From assembly GCA_030035585.1 (NCBI GenBank), contig CM057461.1, positions 169,023,624-169,087,623 on the forward strand: a DNA stretch of 64,000 nt, read 5' to 3'. The DNA is from Dugong dugon (Eukaryota; Chordata; Mammalia; Sirenia; Dugongidae). Shown here in pieces: positions 55,261-64,000 of the stretch (the first letter of the stretch is position 1; every line of letters starts with the position of its first letter). A program made the translations under genes and the position numbers. Below the pieces are notes generated by a model. The model saw only the letters and a list, made by a program, of their open reading frames with translations. It ran no database searches and was not told the origin of the DNA.

Positions 55261-55799
55261 GTTCTGATTTTAAAGTAAATACATTCAGTATTTATCTGAG
55301 TTTTAATGGGAAGTGTGATCAGCATTAGCTCTGTCCACCACATTGTTATTACTGGAAGTCCTCCTTTATAGTTCAAACCAGTTTGAGTTGGATTTCCTAT
55401 TCCTTGCCACCTAAAAGTTCCTGATGGATACATATTCCTAAAACCTTAAAAAATTAACAAATAGTCTTCTAAGGAAATGTAAACTATAAAACTGATTAAA
55501 AAATAGTCATTTCTGGCAACATGGCCAGTGAAGAAAATCAGAAAGCCCTTCCAGTACCAAAACATGGAAATGCTATATAGAATATAACACAATTTCCTTT
55601 AAATGCATAGCTATATTTGAAAAAAGGGAAAATTTAAAGTGTTTTGCCATGGTGGCAGGCTAGCAGCAAAGCAGCAATGAGGCCCTAAATGAGCCCTTGG
55701 ACATAGTCTGTGTGTAGTAGTTATAATCTATTAGCTGTTGTACTTATCTTACACATTGACTGTCAGTAAAGTATTATTAAAAATTTTTTAAAAAATTGT
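55261..55799. other. AT-rich unassigned sequence
   Basis: No exon recognised. Confidence 0.35.
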
Positions 55800-55935
55800 T
55801 TTTCATTTTCTTAGGTATGCTAATAGCATTGTTTTATAGGAGAATGTCCTTTTTAGGAGATGTGTATTGAAGTTTTGAGGGTTGACATCTACAACTTGCT
55901 GTCAAAGGATTCAGAAGAAATATATATACACAGTA
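55800..55935 (+). repeat. Old L1 3' UTR fragment (L1ME-like)
   Basis: GAATGTCCTTTTTAGGAGATGTGTATTGAAG (55842-55872), then CTACAACTTGCTGTCAAAGGATTCAG, continues the L1ME-like order. It ends in TATATATACACA where an LTR begins. Confidence 0.55.
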
Positions 55936-56405
55936 GTTGTCTACTGGGGATGTATAACTTGATTGTAATCAAGAAATGTAGTGAATGGAAATGGATTGCT
56001 CAGATCCCCCTTCCAGGAAGAACTTGTTGCCCCAACTGCTGTGAGTGGTTGGAAGACAGCCTCCAGCTAGCAGCCTTTCAGGGACTGCTGCTATTACAGA
56101 CAGCTCCTCTACCCAAAGCCATGACCTTCTTGGGATGGCTCACCTCCAATGACTAACCAGGTGGGGGTATAAAAGCAGGCTGCTTTGGCCCAATGGGGGA
56201 TAATTATTTTCCAGCTATTCTAGCTTCAGAGATCCCCTTAGAGTTGGCTGAGGCTGTCCTTTCTGCATCACAGCTCTTGTTCCCCTGCCCAGTCAGCCCT
56301 CTACCCTTCCACAGGTATTGATTGATCCAAAAGCATTCCCTAATAAATATATAAATATTAAACTCTGTCTCAGAGTCTTCTTCCAGGAGAACTCAACTTG
56401 CGACA
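55936..56405 (+). mobile_element. LTR (ERVL-like) with TATA box and polyadenylation signal
   Basis: Plus-strand LTR-like segment, relatively GC-rich against AT-rich flanks. It has TATAAAAG at 56168-56175 (context GGGGGTATAAAAGCAGGC), a C/T-rich R region with GCTGTCCTTTCTGCATCACA, AATAAA at 56342-56347 (context CCCTAATAAATA), and an end CTCAGAGTCTTCTTCCAGGA..CTCAACTTGCGACA. This end is typical of a mammalian ERVL-class LTR, but I cannot assign the family. It is oriented antisense to CMKLR2. The left boundary is approximate. Confidence 0.65.
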
Positions 56406-56429
56406 TGAGATGGACATCAGCAACCCCTA

Positions 56430-56975
56430 AATGAGGAACATTCTTTTTTTTTTTCCTAAACATTCTGTGTTTTCAAAAATGTCAGTGTCATCAAAGACAA
56501 AACAGCTGTGGGAATGTTCCCAGACTAAAGGAGACTAATGTGACATGACAACTGAATGTAATATGTGATGCTGCATGGCATCCAGTGCTGGAGAAAATAA
56601 AATGCCATCAAGGACATTATTGGATCAATTAACAAAATTAGAATATGGATTCTGCATTAAATAAAAGTATTGCAGCAATTTTGAATTTCCTGAAGTTGAT
56701 AACCACACAATGATTATATAAGAGAAAGTCCTTCTTCTTAGAAAACAGACACTGAAATACAAAGGAGAGAAAGGGTATGATGTTTGCAACTTGCTCTCAA
56801 ATGTTTCTGGAAAAAACCACATACCCTCATACACACAGAGATTAAAAAAACACATGGGACAAATTTTAACAACTGGTGAAGCTGGGTAAAGGGTGTGTGA
56901 GAGGATTTTCAAAATTTTTCTTGCAACTTTTCTGTGAGCTTGAAATTATTTTCCAGTAAGAAACTTACAGATGCA
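56430..56975 (+). repeat. Old L1 3' UTR fragment (L1ME-like)
   Basis: CAAAAATGTCAGTGTCATCAAAGAC, GACTAAAGGAGACTAATGTGAC, GATATAAG-type block near 56715, CTGGTGAAGCTGGGTAAAGG and CTTGCAACTTTTCTGTGAGC, ending near CAGTAAGAAAC. It repeats the order of 54985-55260, so it is a second fragment of the same family. Confidence 0.6.
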
Positions 56976-58042
56976 TATACGTATATAAATAATCACAGAT
57001 CAATCAGAAAGAGCAAAATGTAAACAACTGATCTAGATTATAGGTATTTAGTCACCCTGTACTATCCTTTCAACTTCTCTGAATAATAAAAAATTGGGGG
57101 AAAAAATGGGCCAGGATGTTTGCCATCACTTAACTCTTTAAGGTTTGTAAGACTATCCCAGCAGGGTTGATTAATTCTTTTGGGGCACTATGTCTATATT
57201 TTAGGTTGCTGCCATCAGTTTAATGGTTGCTTAACCTATGATTAACTGAGAGGACACAGATTAGCATGCCAATTGGACTCTTACGTTTCCCCTCTATAAA
57301 ATAGAACTCTTTAAACTATAGATTATTTACCTAAGAAATGTGTAGAAAATTATGTGGCCTAACCCCCACCAGACTTACAGTGTAAATGATTTTTACCTAT
57401 TGAACATCAATTCCTATTATTGTGGCCAAAATTAAATTAGGTTTTATGTTTATGCTTACTTTTCTCTTTCTTATTGCAAGTTGGGAGATGCCCCACATCA
57501 GAATTCTGAATTATTTCAGCAACTAAATAGTTCATCTAGATGGACCAGAACCAGGAAGCAGTTTGAGCTAGTGTTCCTGGGCTCCCGGAGGGGGAAGCGG
57601 AGAGCCTTTTGAATGCAAGCCCATCAGGGTGCTTACAGAAAAGAGGTACACCAGCAGCTGAGGGCCTAGAAGGGGAGAACTCACCACACTGGATCAAGCT
57701 GACTTGAAACCAGGAGAAACGATGATGCTCAAATGCAGTTTCTACCACAGATGAAGAATGAAGTCAGAAGATGTGAAGCCATGGCTTAGAGAATATAGCT
57801 TCTTTATTAACTAAGTATCAGTACTCACTAAATGAGGATTGAATAAAGCTGCTGGAATCAGAATGAAGAAATCCAGGCTGCAGCAAGAACAGAGAGGAAC
57901 CTAAGCAAATGTGGTAACAGGATACATCAGCCTGGGGCAGTAGTTTTGTCCCATTTGAATATTTACCCATGTCAGGCTAGTAGGAAGTGTTAAACACAAA
58001 ACAGCAGCCTTCCCAGCAGCCTTCCCGTATTTTTGGCCTCCT
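56976..58042. other. Unique sequence with a candidate non-coding exon
   Basis: No repeat recognised. 57481-57745 is more GC-rich than its surroundings and has splice-site-like signals on both strands. Plus: pyrimidine tract and TTATTGCAAG ending 57480. Minus: GTGGTAG acceptor at about 57742 and GTGAGT donor at 57684-57679. It could be a 5' exon of CMKLR2 or an antisense exon, but it is unproven. Confidence 0.3.
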
Positions 58043-58109
58043 GGAGCCCTGGTTGCTATGAGTCGTAATCAACTCAACAGCAATGGGCTTGGGTTTTTTT
58101 TTTTTTTTT
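58043..58109 (+). mobile_element. Internally deleted mini-AfroSINE
   Basis: GGAGCCCTGGTTGCTATGAG joins the first ~10 bp of the SINE directly to its tail, followed by ATCAACTCAACAGCAATGGG and a T-rich run. Confidence 0.9.
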
Positions 58110-58257
58110 GGAGCCCTGGTGGTGTAGTGGTTAAGAGAGTTCGACTACTAACCAAAAGGTCAGTAGTTCGAATCCACCAGCCGCTCCTTGGGGCAGCTCT
58201 ACTCTGGCCTATAGGGTCACTATTGACTTGATGGCAACGGGTTTTTTGGCTTTGGAG
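58110..58257 (+). mobile_element. AfroSINE, short type
   Basis: Begins GGAGCCCTGGTGGTGTAGTG immediately after the T-run of the mini-AfroSINE, has B box GTTCGAATCCACCAG, and ends GGCAACGGGTTTTTTGGCTTTGG. Confidence 0.92.
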
Positions 58258-58534
58258 AATCACTAAAGGCTTGTTAATGGTGCTGGTGGCTCATCAGGGC
58301 TCAGTCCTTTTTCACTGGCAAATATCTCCCTGCCCAACGCTGCCGTTATTTCAGGGCACCCATTATATCATACTTCTCTGTATTCACTATTTCTACTTCC
58401 AGCTCAGAATTAGAGAAAGCTGAGAAGAAAAAGTATAACCAAGAGTCTTCAATGTTCCATCTTTATCCTCCTGTCGAGGACCTACCTTCTCTGGTTCAGA
58501 TTTATAGAGTTGTTTATTCTTTAGGTAACTTTTT

Positions 58535-58565
<31 letters not shown>

Positions 58566-59574
58566 CTTGTTTAAATTTGTAATTAAAGTTATTTTCATTG
58601 CATAAGGAAAAATTATCCTTTTAACTAGCAGACTCAGCAAATATTTAACATGTTTTCAAGGTTTAGAAAGGACCACCCCCTTTGGCCTCTTGACACCTTT
58701 GAAGTGGAACATTAGAAGGAAGATCAGTACAGTGGTTGTTAATATACAGGTGCCCTGTAAGACACGACTTATGATATGTAGAAACCCTGAAAGATATGAT
58801 TTATGGTTAGCTCTTTTTTTTAGATATTTTACCCATTTACAGCGACAATTTATATAATTTTTCTTCCATTTTCTTCTTAGATTTATTTCATTAGGAAATA
58901 GTCAGCAGTTGGCTTGACCTATCAGTGTGCTTCCCAAAAGATGTCACCAGTGTGGCTAAGGACTAAGCTGTCTTTCAGGGCCTTGTGTTAGAAACCAGGT
59001 CCTTAATATGACTGGAAATAAGAGAAACCAATAAGCAAGTTTAATGTAATTGTTCTACACAGCCAGAGCATTAACGTGTGCAGCTCTCCTTTTATCTCCT
59101 TTTTTTGTAATTAGACTGAGGCAACTTTAATCCCTGCTGCAGCTACTCAAAAGGAGGAAGGGAGCCAAGACAAAATTCTAGTCATCCTTAAACTTCAAAA
59201 TAATTAGTGAGATGTGGGGCTTTGCCTGATCAACACTGCAGTTTGAGAACACAGAACGCCTTCCTGCCCCTGGGGAGATAATATCTGCCTCACCAAATCA
59301 AGATAAAGAGAAGTCACAGCAGACTGCAAAGGAGTTCCAGTTTTATCTAATCTGCAACAGCAGTTTGCCTCAGCTATCCCTTGGGATATTTAACAATATC
59401 TAGAGTTTTTAGTAGAGCTTAGTTTTTTTCCTACATGCCCTTCTCCAGTTTTCTTCCGTATCTTTTTGTCATCCTGGTCTCTCCAGTTGTTAAACTTCCC
59501 TCTTTCCTACCATTCTACCCTCCCGCAAGTGCTTCAATGTAATCCTTAAAAAATCACAAGCATTTCTGGGCAGT
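58258..59574. other. Unique sequence, 1.3 kb
   Basis: AT-rich. No exon or repeat recognised. An A/C-rich run AAAAAACAAAACAAAACAAA is near 58540. Confidence 0.4.
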
Positions 59575-59795
59575 ACTTTATGGTGGTTAGCAGCTAGGGC
59601 CCTGAAGTTAGAGACGGACCATTTCTTACCTATCTTTGTGGCCTTGGGAAGTTAATCAAAAGCTCTGTGCCTCAGCTTCTTTGTCTGTAAAACAGGAATA
59701 ATAAAATTTCTACTTTATTAAGAAGCGGGGAGAATGAAATGAGGCAATTGAGCTCACAGCAGTGTCTGATACACAGCAATCCATTACTATTATAA
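59575..59795 (+). repeat. MIR SINE
   Basis: GGTTAGCAGCTAGGGCCCTGAAG, GTGGCCTTGGGAAGTTAATC, CTCAGCTTCTTTGTCTGTAA and GCAGTGTCTGATACACAGCA are in MIR order. Confidence 0.8.
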
Positions 59796-59848
59796 TTTTT
59801 TTCTTTCTCTAGTCTGTCTCCTCCTATTTCCTATTTTCCTTCTATTTG

Positions 59849-60042
59849 TAGTCTCTGGGTGGCACAAATGGTTAAATACTTGACTACTAAACCCAAAGTT
59901 GGGAGTTCAAGCCCACCCAGAGTCACCTCAGAAGAAAGGCCTGGCAATCTGCTTCTAAAAGGTCACAGCCTTGAAAATTCTATGGAGTGCAGTTCTACTG
60001 ACAACACATGGGGTTGCCATGAGTCAGTGGCAACTGGTTTGG
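59849..60042 (+). mobile_element. AfroSINE, ACACATGGGG variant
   Basis: Head AGTCTCTGGGTGGCACAAAT, middle CCTCAGAAGAAAGGCCTGGC, tail CACATGGGGTTGCCATGAGT. Short likely duplication CTTCTATTT at both edges. Confidence 0.9.
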
Positions 60043-60202
60043 CTTCTATTTCCTATTTCCTTTCTTGTAGGTACTAAACCACCTCATATTTTTTTCTGAA
60101 CCCAACATAGATACCAAACCCAAAGACAGTGGTCACATGTATCATAATTTTGTGTGTGTGTGTGAAAATATAAGAGAAGATATATTTAATTATTTATTAG
60201 TG
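60043..60202. other. Short spacer with (TG)n
   Basis: A TGTGTGTGTGTGTG run lies near 60151-60164. Nothing else recognised. Confidence 0.5.
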
Positions 60203-60414
60203 TGTTGTTGTTGTTAGTTGCCATTGAGTTAATTCTGACTTATGGCAATCCCACGTGCGCAAAACAGAACTGTGCTCCATAGAATTTTTAAAGCTGTGAA
60301 CTTTCAGAAGCAGATTGTCAGACCTGTCTTCTGAGGCGCCTCTGGGTGGATTCGAACTGCCAGCCTTTTTGGTTAGTAGTCCAGCGCTTAACCATTTGCA
60401 CCACCCAGGATTCC
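60203..60414 (-). mobile_element. AfroSINE, ACACATGGGG variant
   Basis: Minus-strand copy: TGTTGTTGTTAGTTGCCATT tail complement, CTTCTGAGGCGCCTCTGGGT, GGATTCGAACTGCCAGCC and TTAACCATTTGCACCACCCA. Confidence 0.92.
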
Positions 60415-60746
60415 TGTATCATAAATTTTTTTATTACAATCAATTCTAGCTTCTTCATGTGCAATCTAGGGAGAAATTCATCAGTAAACCATTTAGGGTT
60501 ACCGTAAGACAAGATAATGTATGTAAGGGCCTAGCCCTAAAGTAAGAGCTCAAGAAATGTGAGCTATTGGTTTTGTCTTACTTTCTAATCCTTTTTAGGG
60601 TGTATCTTGAAATGAGTCATACAACTAACACATGACTGTGTTGAAAGGTAGCAAATTCTTGGACTTCCAGCTAATTTAATAATCAATGGCTCTAATCAGA
60701 AAACTCATTTAATGGTATTACTTGTGGTTAGTCTAGCTAACATTAG
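60415..60746. other. Unique sequence
   Basis: Nothing recognised. Confidence 0.4.
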
Positions 60747-60960
60747 AAGCCCTGGTGACGCAGTGGTTAAAGAGCTCGGCTGCTAACCCAAAGGTTGGTG
60801 GTTCAAACTCACCAGCCACTCCGAGGGAAAAAGATGTGGCAGTCAACTTCCATACATATTTACAGCCTTGAAACCCTATAGGGCAGTTCTACTCTGTTCT
60901 ATAGGGTCTGTCTGTATGAGTTGAATCGACTCGACAGCAGTGGGTTTTGGTTTGGTTTTA
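60747..60960 (+). mobile_element. AfroSINE, long type
   Basis: Head GAAGCCCTGGTGACGCAGTG, insert GGAAAAAGATGTGGCAGTC, tail GAATCGACTCGACAGCAGTG. TAACATT is at both edges. Confidence 0.92.
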
Positions 60961-62334
60961 TATAACATTTGGATCCATGTTTAATCTTGAAAGAAAACAT
61001 CAGCTGAAAGATACCACTGTGAGCAACAAAATAATGGTTTCCTGATGTTACAGTAAAGCTAGATTGTGCTCATTCCTTCCTGTCCAATGTAGGACATTCT
61101 GATCCTGTGATAGTGTTCTACTAAAGGAGTTTATTTATCTTGCACCAAATGATTCGTGTAGATGAGTTCATTTCTTGTGATGTATGTTGGAGCAGCATAG
61201 CTGGGCTTCTTGCTGTAATCTCACTGACCTGCTTGTGTTCCAACTGGCTAGAGAACAAATCCTTTGTTGGCCTCAGCAAGGGGGGAAGAAAAGCAGAATT
61301 TCCAAAGACATTCTGTTTCGGTATTTTCTTAAGTTAGATAAATAAGTTATCTACCGACAGCTTGAAAAAAATGTAAAAAGGAAGAAATGGTCATTCTTTA
61401 GGAAATTACTGAAGACTACCCACTGAATTTTTGCCATTCCATTAGTCATAGCAAGAAAATCGGTCTATTAAAAAAAAAAATCAGGTTTCTTGTTTGCTTA
61501 AGGCTGAAATAAATGAGTGTCAATATTCTTACCAATATTCTAATAAAAAGTTAAAGGGGTCAATCATAATCCATCATTATTACTATAATAGCTAGAGATG
61601 GTCCTAGGCATTGTTTGGCCAAAGTCAAGTCATGTATTAAATACGGAGGTTAGACAGATATTCAAGGAAAAGAGAGAGCCCTGGAGACCCTCCCTCCTTT
61701 CATTTCTTTTTTGATTCCTTACTTGTGTTTTGGAAGATGTAATACATTTCTGAGGAGATCTGAAAATACTCCTTTTATATATTATTTGGTGTATTATAAT
61801 CCTGCCTGTAAGACAAGTAGTTTTGAGTGTGCTGAAATTCCCCTTCCCCATGCAACCTCTCAAAAAGAGCAAAGGCCAACCATGGGGAAATTTCATGTTT
61901 ATAATGAAAGGTCTTTCTAGAGCCAGGTGTCCCTCCCAGACAAGGTACAAAGAACTCATCTAGGGTGATTTCTATCATATAAACTTTCCCCAACCTCTTG
62001 GCTAGTGCATGTAAAGAATTGTAATTAAGTAGACGTTTTGTATATGAGTGTGTTTATGTGTTAATAATGATAAAATCACTCCAGAGGTGAATGGTTCGAT
62101 TTTGAATAGAGTTAATGAAATAAAAGTCCTATGGAGTAGAATGACAATCAAACAGAAAGTTCATTTTGATGTTATCAATACAATTGGATAATAGAATAAA
62201 TAACTTATATCAGGGTAGCATTTTCTATAAGGTAACCAAGCAATTGATTTGACTAAAGTTTTATTTTCTGAACTTGCTGATGGCTGTGGTGTTAAGGAGA
62301 AAATTACCATTTCTTCTGAAGGGTAAACTGCATT
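60961..62334. other. Unique sequence, 1.4 kb
   Basis: No lineage-specific insertion, exon or repeat recognised. Confidence 0.45.
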
Positions 62335-62775
62335 TTCAGATGTCACTTCCCTAAGTGAACTCTTCCGAGACTGCCTCCCCTCGATGCCCAAAACCTAGTC
62401 TGATGGAGGCCTCTGCTCTCACTGTCAGAGCTCTGTGTACTTTTCCAATTTTCAGTTGTATATTTGAATGTCTGTATGTAGTTTTGCTTACTTTTATAAT
62501 CTCAGAGCCTAGTAACCAAAAAAACCAAACCTATTGCCATCGAGTCTATTCCAACTCATAGTGGCCCTATGGGACAGAGTAGAATGGCCCCATAGGGTTT
62601 CCAAGCCCTAATCTTTACAGGAGAAGACTGCTACATCTTTCTTCCTTGAAGTGGCTGTTGTGTTTGATCTGCTGACCTTTTGGCTAGCAGCTGAGTGCTT
62701 AACCACTGCACCACAAGGGCTCCTTAGAATTTAGTAATGCCTGGCAAATAGTAGAGCTCAATAAATATTTATTCA
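62335..62775 (+). mobile_element. L2 LINE 3' end, split by an AfroSINE
   Basis: CACTTCCCTAAGTGAACTCTTC, GCTCTGTGTACTTTTCCAAT and AATCTCAGAGCCTAGTAA (to about 62514), then after the SINE TAATGCCTGGCAAATAGTAG and CTCAATAAATATTTATTCA (62731-62775). Confidence 0.75.
62515..62726 (-). mobile_element. AfroSINE, long type
   Basis: Minus-strand copy: AACCAAAAAAACCAAACC tail complement, TCCAACTCATAGTGGCCCTA, insert complement ACTGCTACATCTTTCTTCC, head complement CACTGCACCACAAGGGCTCC. Confidence 0.92.
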
Positions 62776-62782
62776 GGTGGGG

Positions 62783-62794
62783 CCAAGATGGTGG
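62783..62794 (+). promoter_or_regulatory. YY1-like site at the L1 5' end
   Basis: CCAAGATGGTGG matches the YY1 core (AAGATGGNGG). Human L1 carries a YY1 site at the same place, where it positions transcription start. The older L1 here has lost it. Confidence 0.6.
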
Positions 62795-63739
62795 AGTAGT
62801 CAGACGCTTCAGGTGGACCCTCTTAAAACAAAGACCCCAAAAAACAAGTGATCCGATTATATATGGCAATCTGGGAGCTCTGAACATCAAAGGCAGAGTT
62901 GAGGAACCAGACTGAGTGGCAGGGGGAGGGAGAGATAGTTCAGAAGCAGTGAGGAGTTGTCAGACCTGACCTGGTGAAAGCCTGAGCCCTTCAGGCATGA
63001 TCAGCTTGGGGCGGAGCGGTGAAGCAGGCAAGCAGCTGTGTGTGGGAGGCGCGTTTTCTGCACCGGGGGAGACCCAGCACCAGAGACTCTATACGGCCAC
63101 CCAGAACCAGTGAGAAGCAGCCCTCAATGAAGATAAGTACTTGCGTATGGCTTACCACGCAGATCAAAAACACCCCCCTTAGGGAAAAGCCTCTCTTCCA
63201 TTTACCTCCCGGCTCCCTGCTCTACACTGGGTCGTGGACCAGCTTCAGCAATTGCTGAGTCCCCTGGTCCAGAAGTAGGATCCATCACATGCCTGGAGCC
63301 ATTCTCCCAGTCTTGGAGAGTGAACAAATTAACCAACAGGGGGAAAAAATAAACTGCCAGCTCCCCTAAGCCAGGAACCCGGGGTAGGCACAGCTCCGTT
63401 GCCTAGGGACAGGCATAAGGGATCCATGGACTTTGAGTGCTTTTCTCCCTGCATAGACTTGTGTGGGCCCATCGCAACAGCATAGGCCCTCATTACTACG
63501 GTATAACAAGGTATATACCGGAACTCTAACTTCAACTGTTTCAGCTGCAAAGTGGCAGGTTCTTGACATTTGACACTGCTCTGCCCATTAAGCGGGGTCA
63601 TCATCTACCCATATCAGGGGCCTGAGAACTGGTGGTTCCACCCAAGCCAACTAGCCACCTGCAAGAGGTGCCCCTTACAGCCAACAGCATTAGGTGCTCA
63701 TAGTCTGGCTGCAAAACCCACCCACCTATATGCTGTAGG

Positions 63740-63979
63740 GAACAGGGACACACCTTCCTTCTGGACACTCAGGGGTGGCCATCAGCCCCCTGCCTTGCTC
63801 AGAGTGTATCCTCCAGCTGCAGCCAGATGCCTGTGCCTACACCAATCACCCATGCCTGTGAACAGGGACACACCTTCCTTCTGGACACTCAGGGGTGGCC
63901 GTCAGCCCCCTGCCTTGCTCAGAGTGTATCCTCCAGCTGCAGCCAGATGCCTGTGCCTACACCAATCACCCATGCCTGT
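63740..63979 (+). repeat. Two 120-bp tandem units in the L1 5' UTR
   Basis: 63740-63859 and 63860-63979 are identical except for one base (A63781 versus G63901). The unit begins GAACAGGGACACACCTTCCT and ends CACCCATGCCTGT. The older L1 at 2232-7416 has a single copy. As 120 is a multiple of three, a chance 137-codon frame passes through both units as a 40-residue repeat. I do not regard it as a protein. Confidence 0.97.
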
Positions 63980-64000
63980 CTAGGACTGTAAGTGAGAGCC

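Larger units (their letters stand above)
62776..64000 (+). mobile_element. L1 LINE 5' UTR, continues past window end
   Basis: Starts at about 62776 with GGTGGGGCCAAGATGGTGGA. Its whole length aligns in order with the 5' UTR of the minus-strand L1 at 7416-6080: TCAAAGGCAGAGTTGAGGAA, CTCCCTGCTCTACACTGGGT, TTAACCAACAGGGGG, CATTAAGCGGGGTCATC. It is CpG-richer and less decayed than that copy. No TSD can be seen because the 3' end is outside. ORF1 has not yet begun at 64000. Confidence 0.92.

Noticed and set aside
55936-56405. Calling the LTR MER21C, the family reported at human GPR1-AS
   Set aside because: I cannot verify the family from memory of the consensus. Only the LTR nature and the TATA and AATAAA signals are supported.
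58110-58180. tRNA-gene-like A and B boxes
   Set aside because: The match is the tRNA-derived head of AfroSINE. No acceptor stem, and it continues into the SINE body. The same holds for every other AfroSINE here.
63570-63983. 137-codon frame with a 40-residue repeat
   Set aside because: It is created by the in-frame 120-bp duplication of an L1 5' UTR. The homologous region of the other L1 is not open.
1-64000. Exons of EEF1B2 or ZDBF2
   Set aside because: Looked for because they flank CMKLR2 in human. No coding match is seen on either strand, so they presumably lie outside the window.

Overview
The window is mammalian nuclear DNA, most likely from an afrotherian, with an elephant or close relative the best guess. 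The main evidence is about twenty copies of a tRNA-derived SINE of the AfroSINE type. Their 3' tail, around a CTATGAGTCGGAA..CGACGGCAA core, matches the 3' end of two RTE-clade LINE copies here. The remaining interspersed DNA is mammal-wide (MIR, L2, L3/CR1-like, HAL1/L1M, MLT1-like LTRs, MER20) plus lineage-specific L1s and a group of solo LTRs. Nothing looks bacterial, and no operon, CRISPR array or origin is present.

One protein-coding gene is well supported: CMKLR2 (GPR1), the second chemerin receptor, on the minus strand. It has an intact 355-codon single-exon reading frame at 10493-11560 and a clear splice acceptor 28 nt before the ATG. In human the gene lies between EEF1B2 and ZDBF2, and its non-coding 5' exons are spread over tens of kilobases. 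If the order is conserved, the first ~10 kb here is 3' flank and most of 11.6-64 kb is 5' intron or upstream DNA of CMKLR2 pointing toward ZDBF2. Neither neighbour is visible. In human and mouse this interval is an imprinted domain, with an antisense transcript (GPR1-AS/Liz) running in what is the plus direction here.

Layout: 0-2.2 kb, AfroSINE, MIR and LTR remnants. 2.2-7.4 kb, one L1 with both ends and a target-site duplication (TSD) but an internal deletion. 8-10 kb, an old LTR with a younger LTR nested in it and a second old LTR. 10.5-11.6 kb, CMKLR2. 12.4-20 kb, solo LTRs, 3'-end L1s, L2 and an LTR-in-LTR nest. 20.7 kb, MER20. 25-29 kb, AfroSINEs, an older L1 and an RTE. 30-37 kb, mostly old unique DNA with three small insertions. 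37-40.5 kb, HAL1-like DNA. 40.6-52.9 kb, a dense pile of L1, LTR, RTE, HAL1, AfroSINE and a TA-flanked GC-rich DNA transposon. 53-62.3 kb, AT-rich intronic or intergenic DNA with AfroSINEs, L1ME-type tails and an LTR carrying a TATA box. 62.8-64 kb, the 5' end of a comparatively well-preserved L1 that runs off the window.

The points most worth a second look are: a recurring composite L1 3' UTR in which the tail of one L1 lineage is sandwiched between two copies of another; a 120-bp near-perfect tandem duplication in an L1 5' UTR; the GC-rich TA-flanked transposon at 49 kb; and a TATA-bearing LTR at 56 kb, antisense to CMKLR2, where an LTR promoter drives the imprinting-associated antisense RNA in some other mammals. 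Repeat family names come from sequence recognition without a library search. Boundaries are exact only where a TSD is given.
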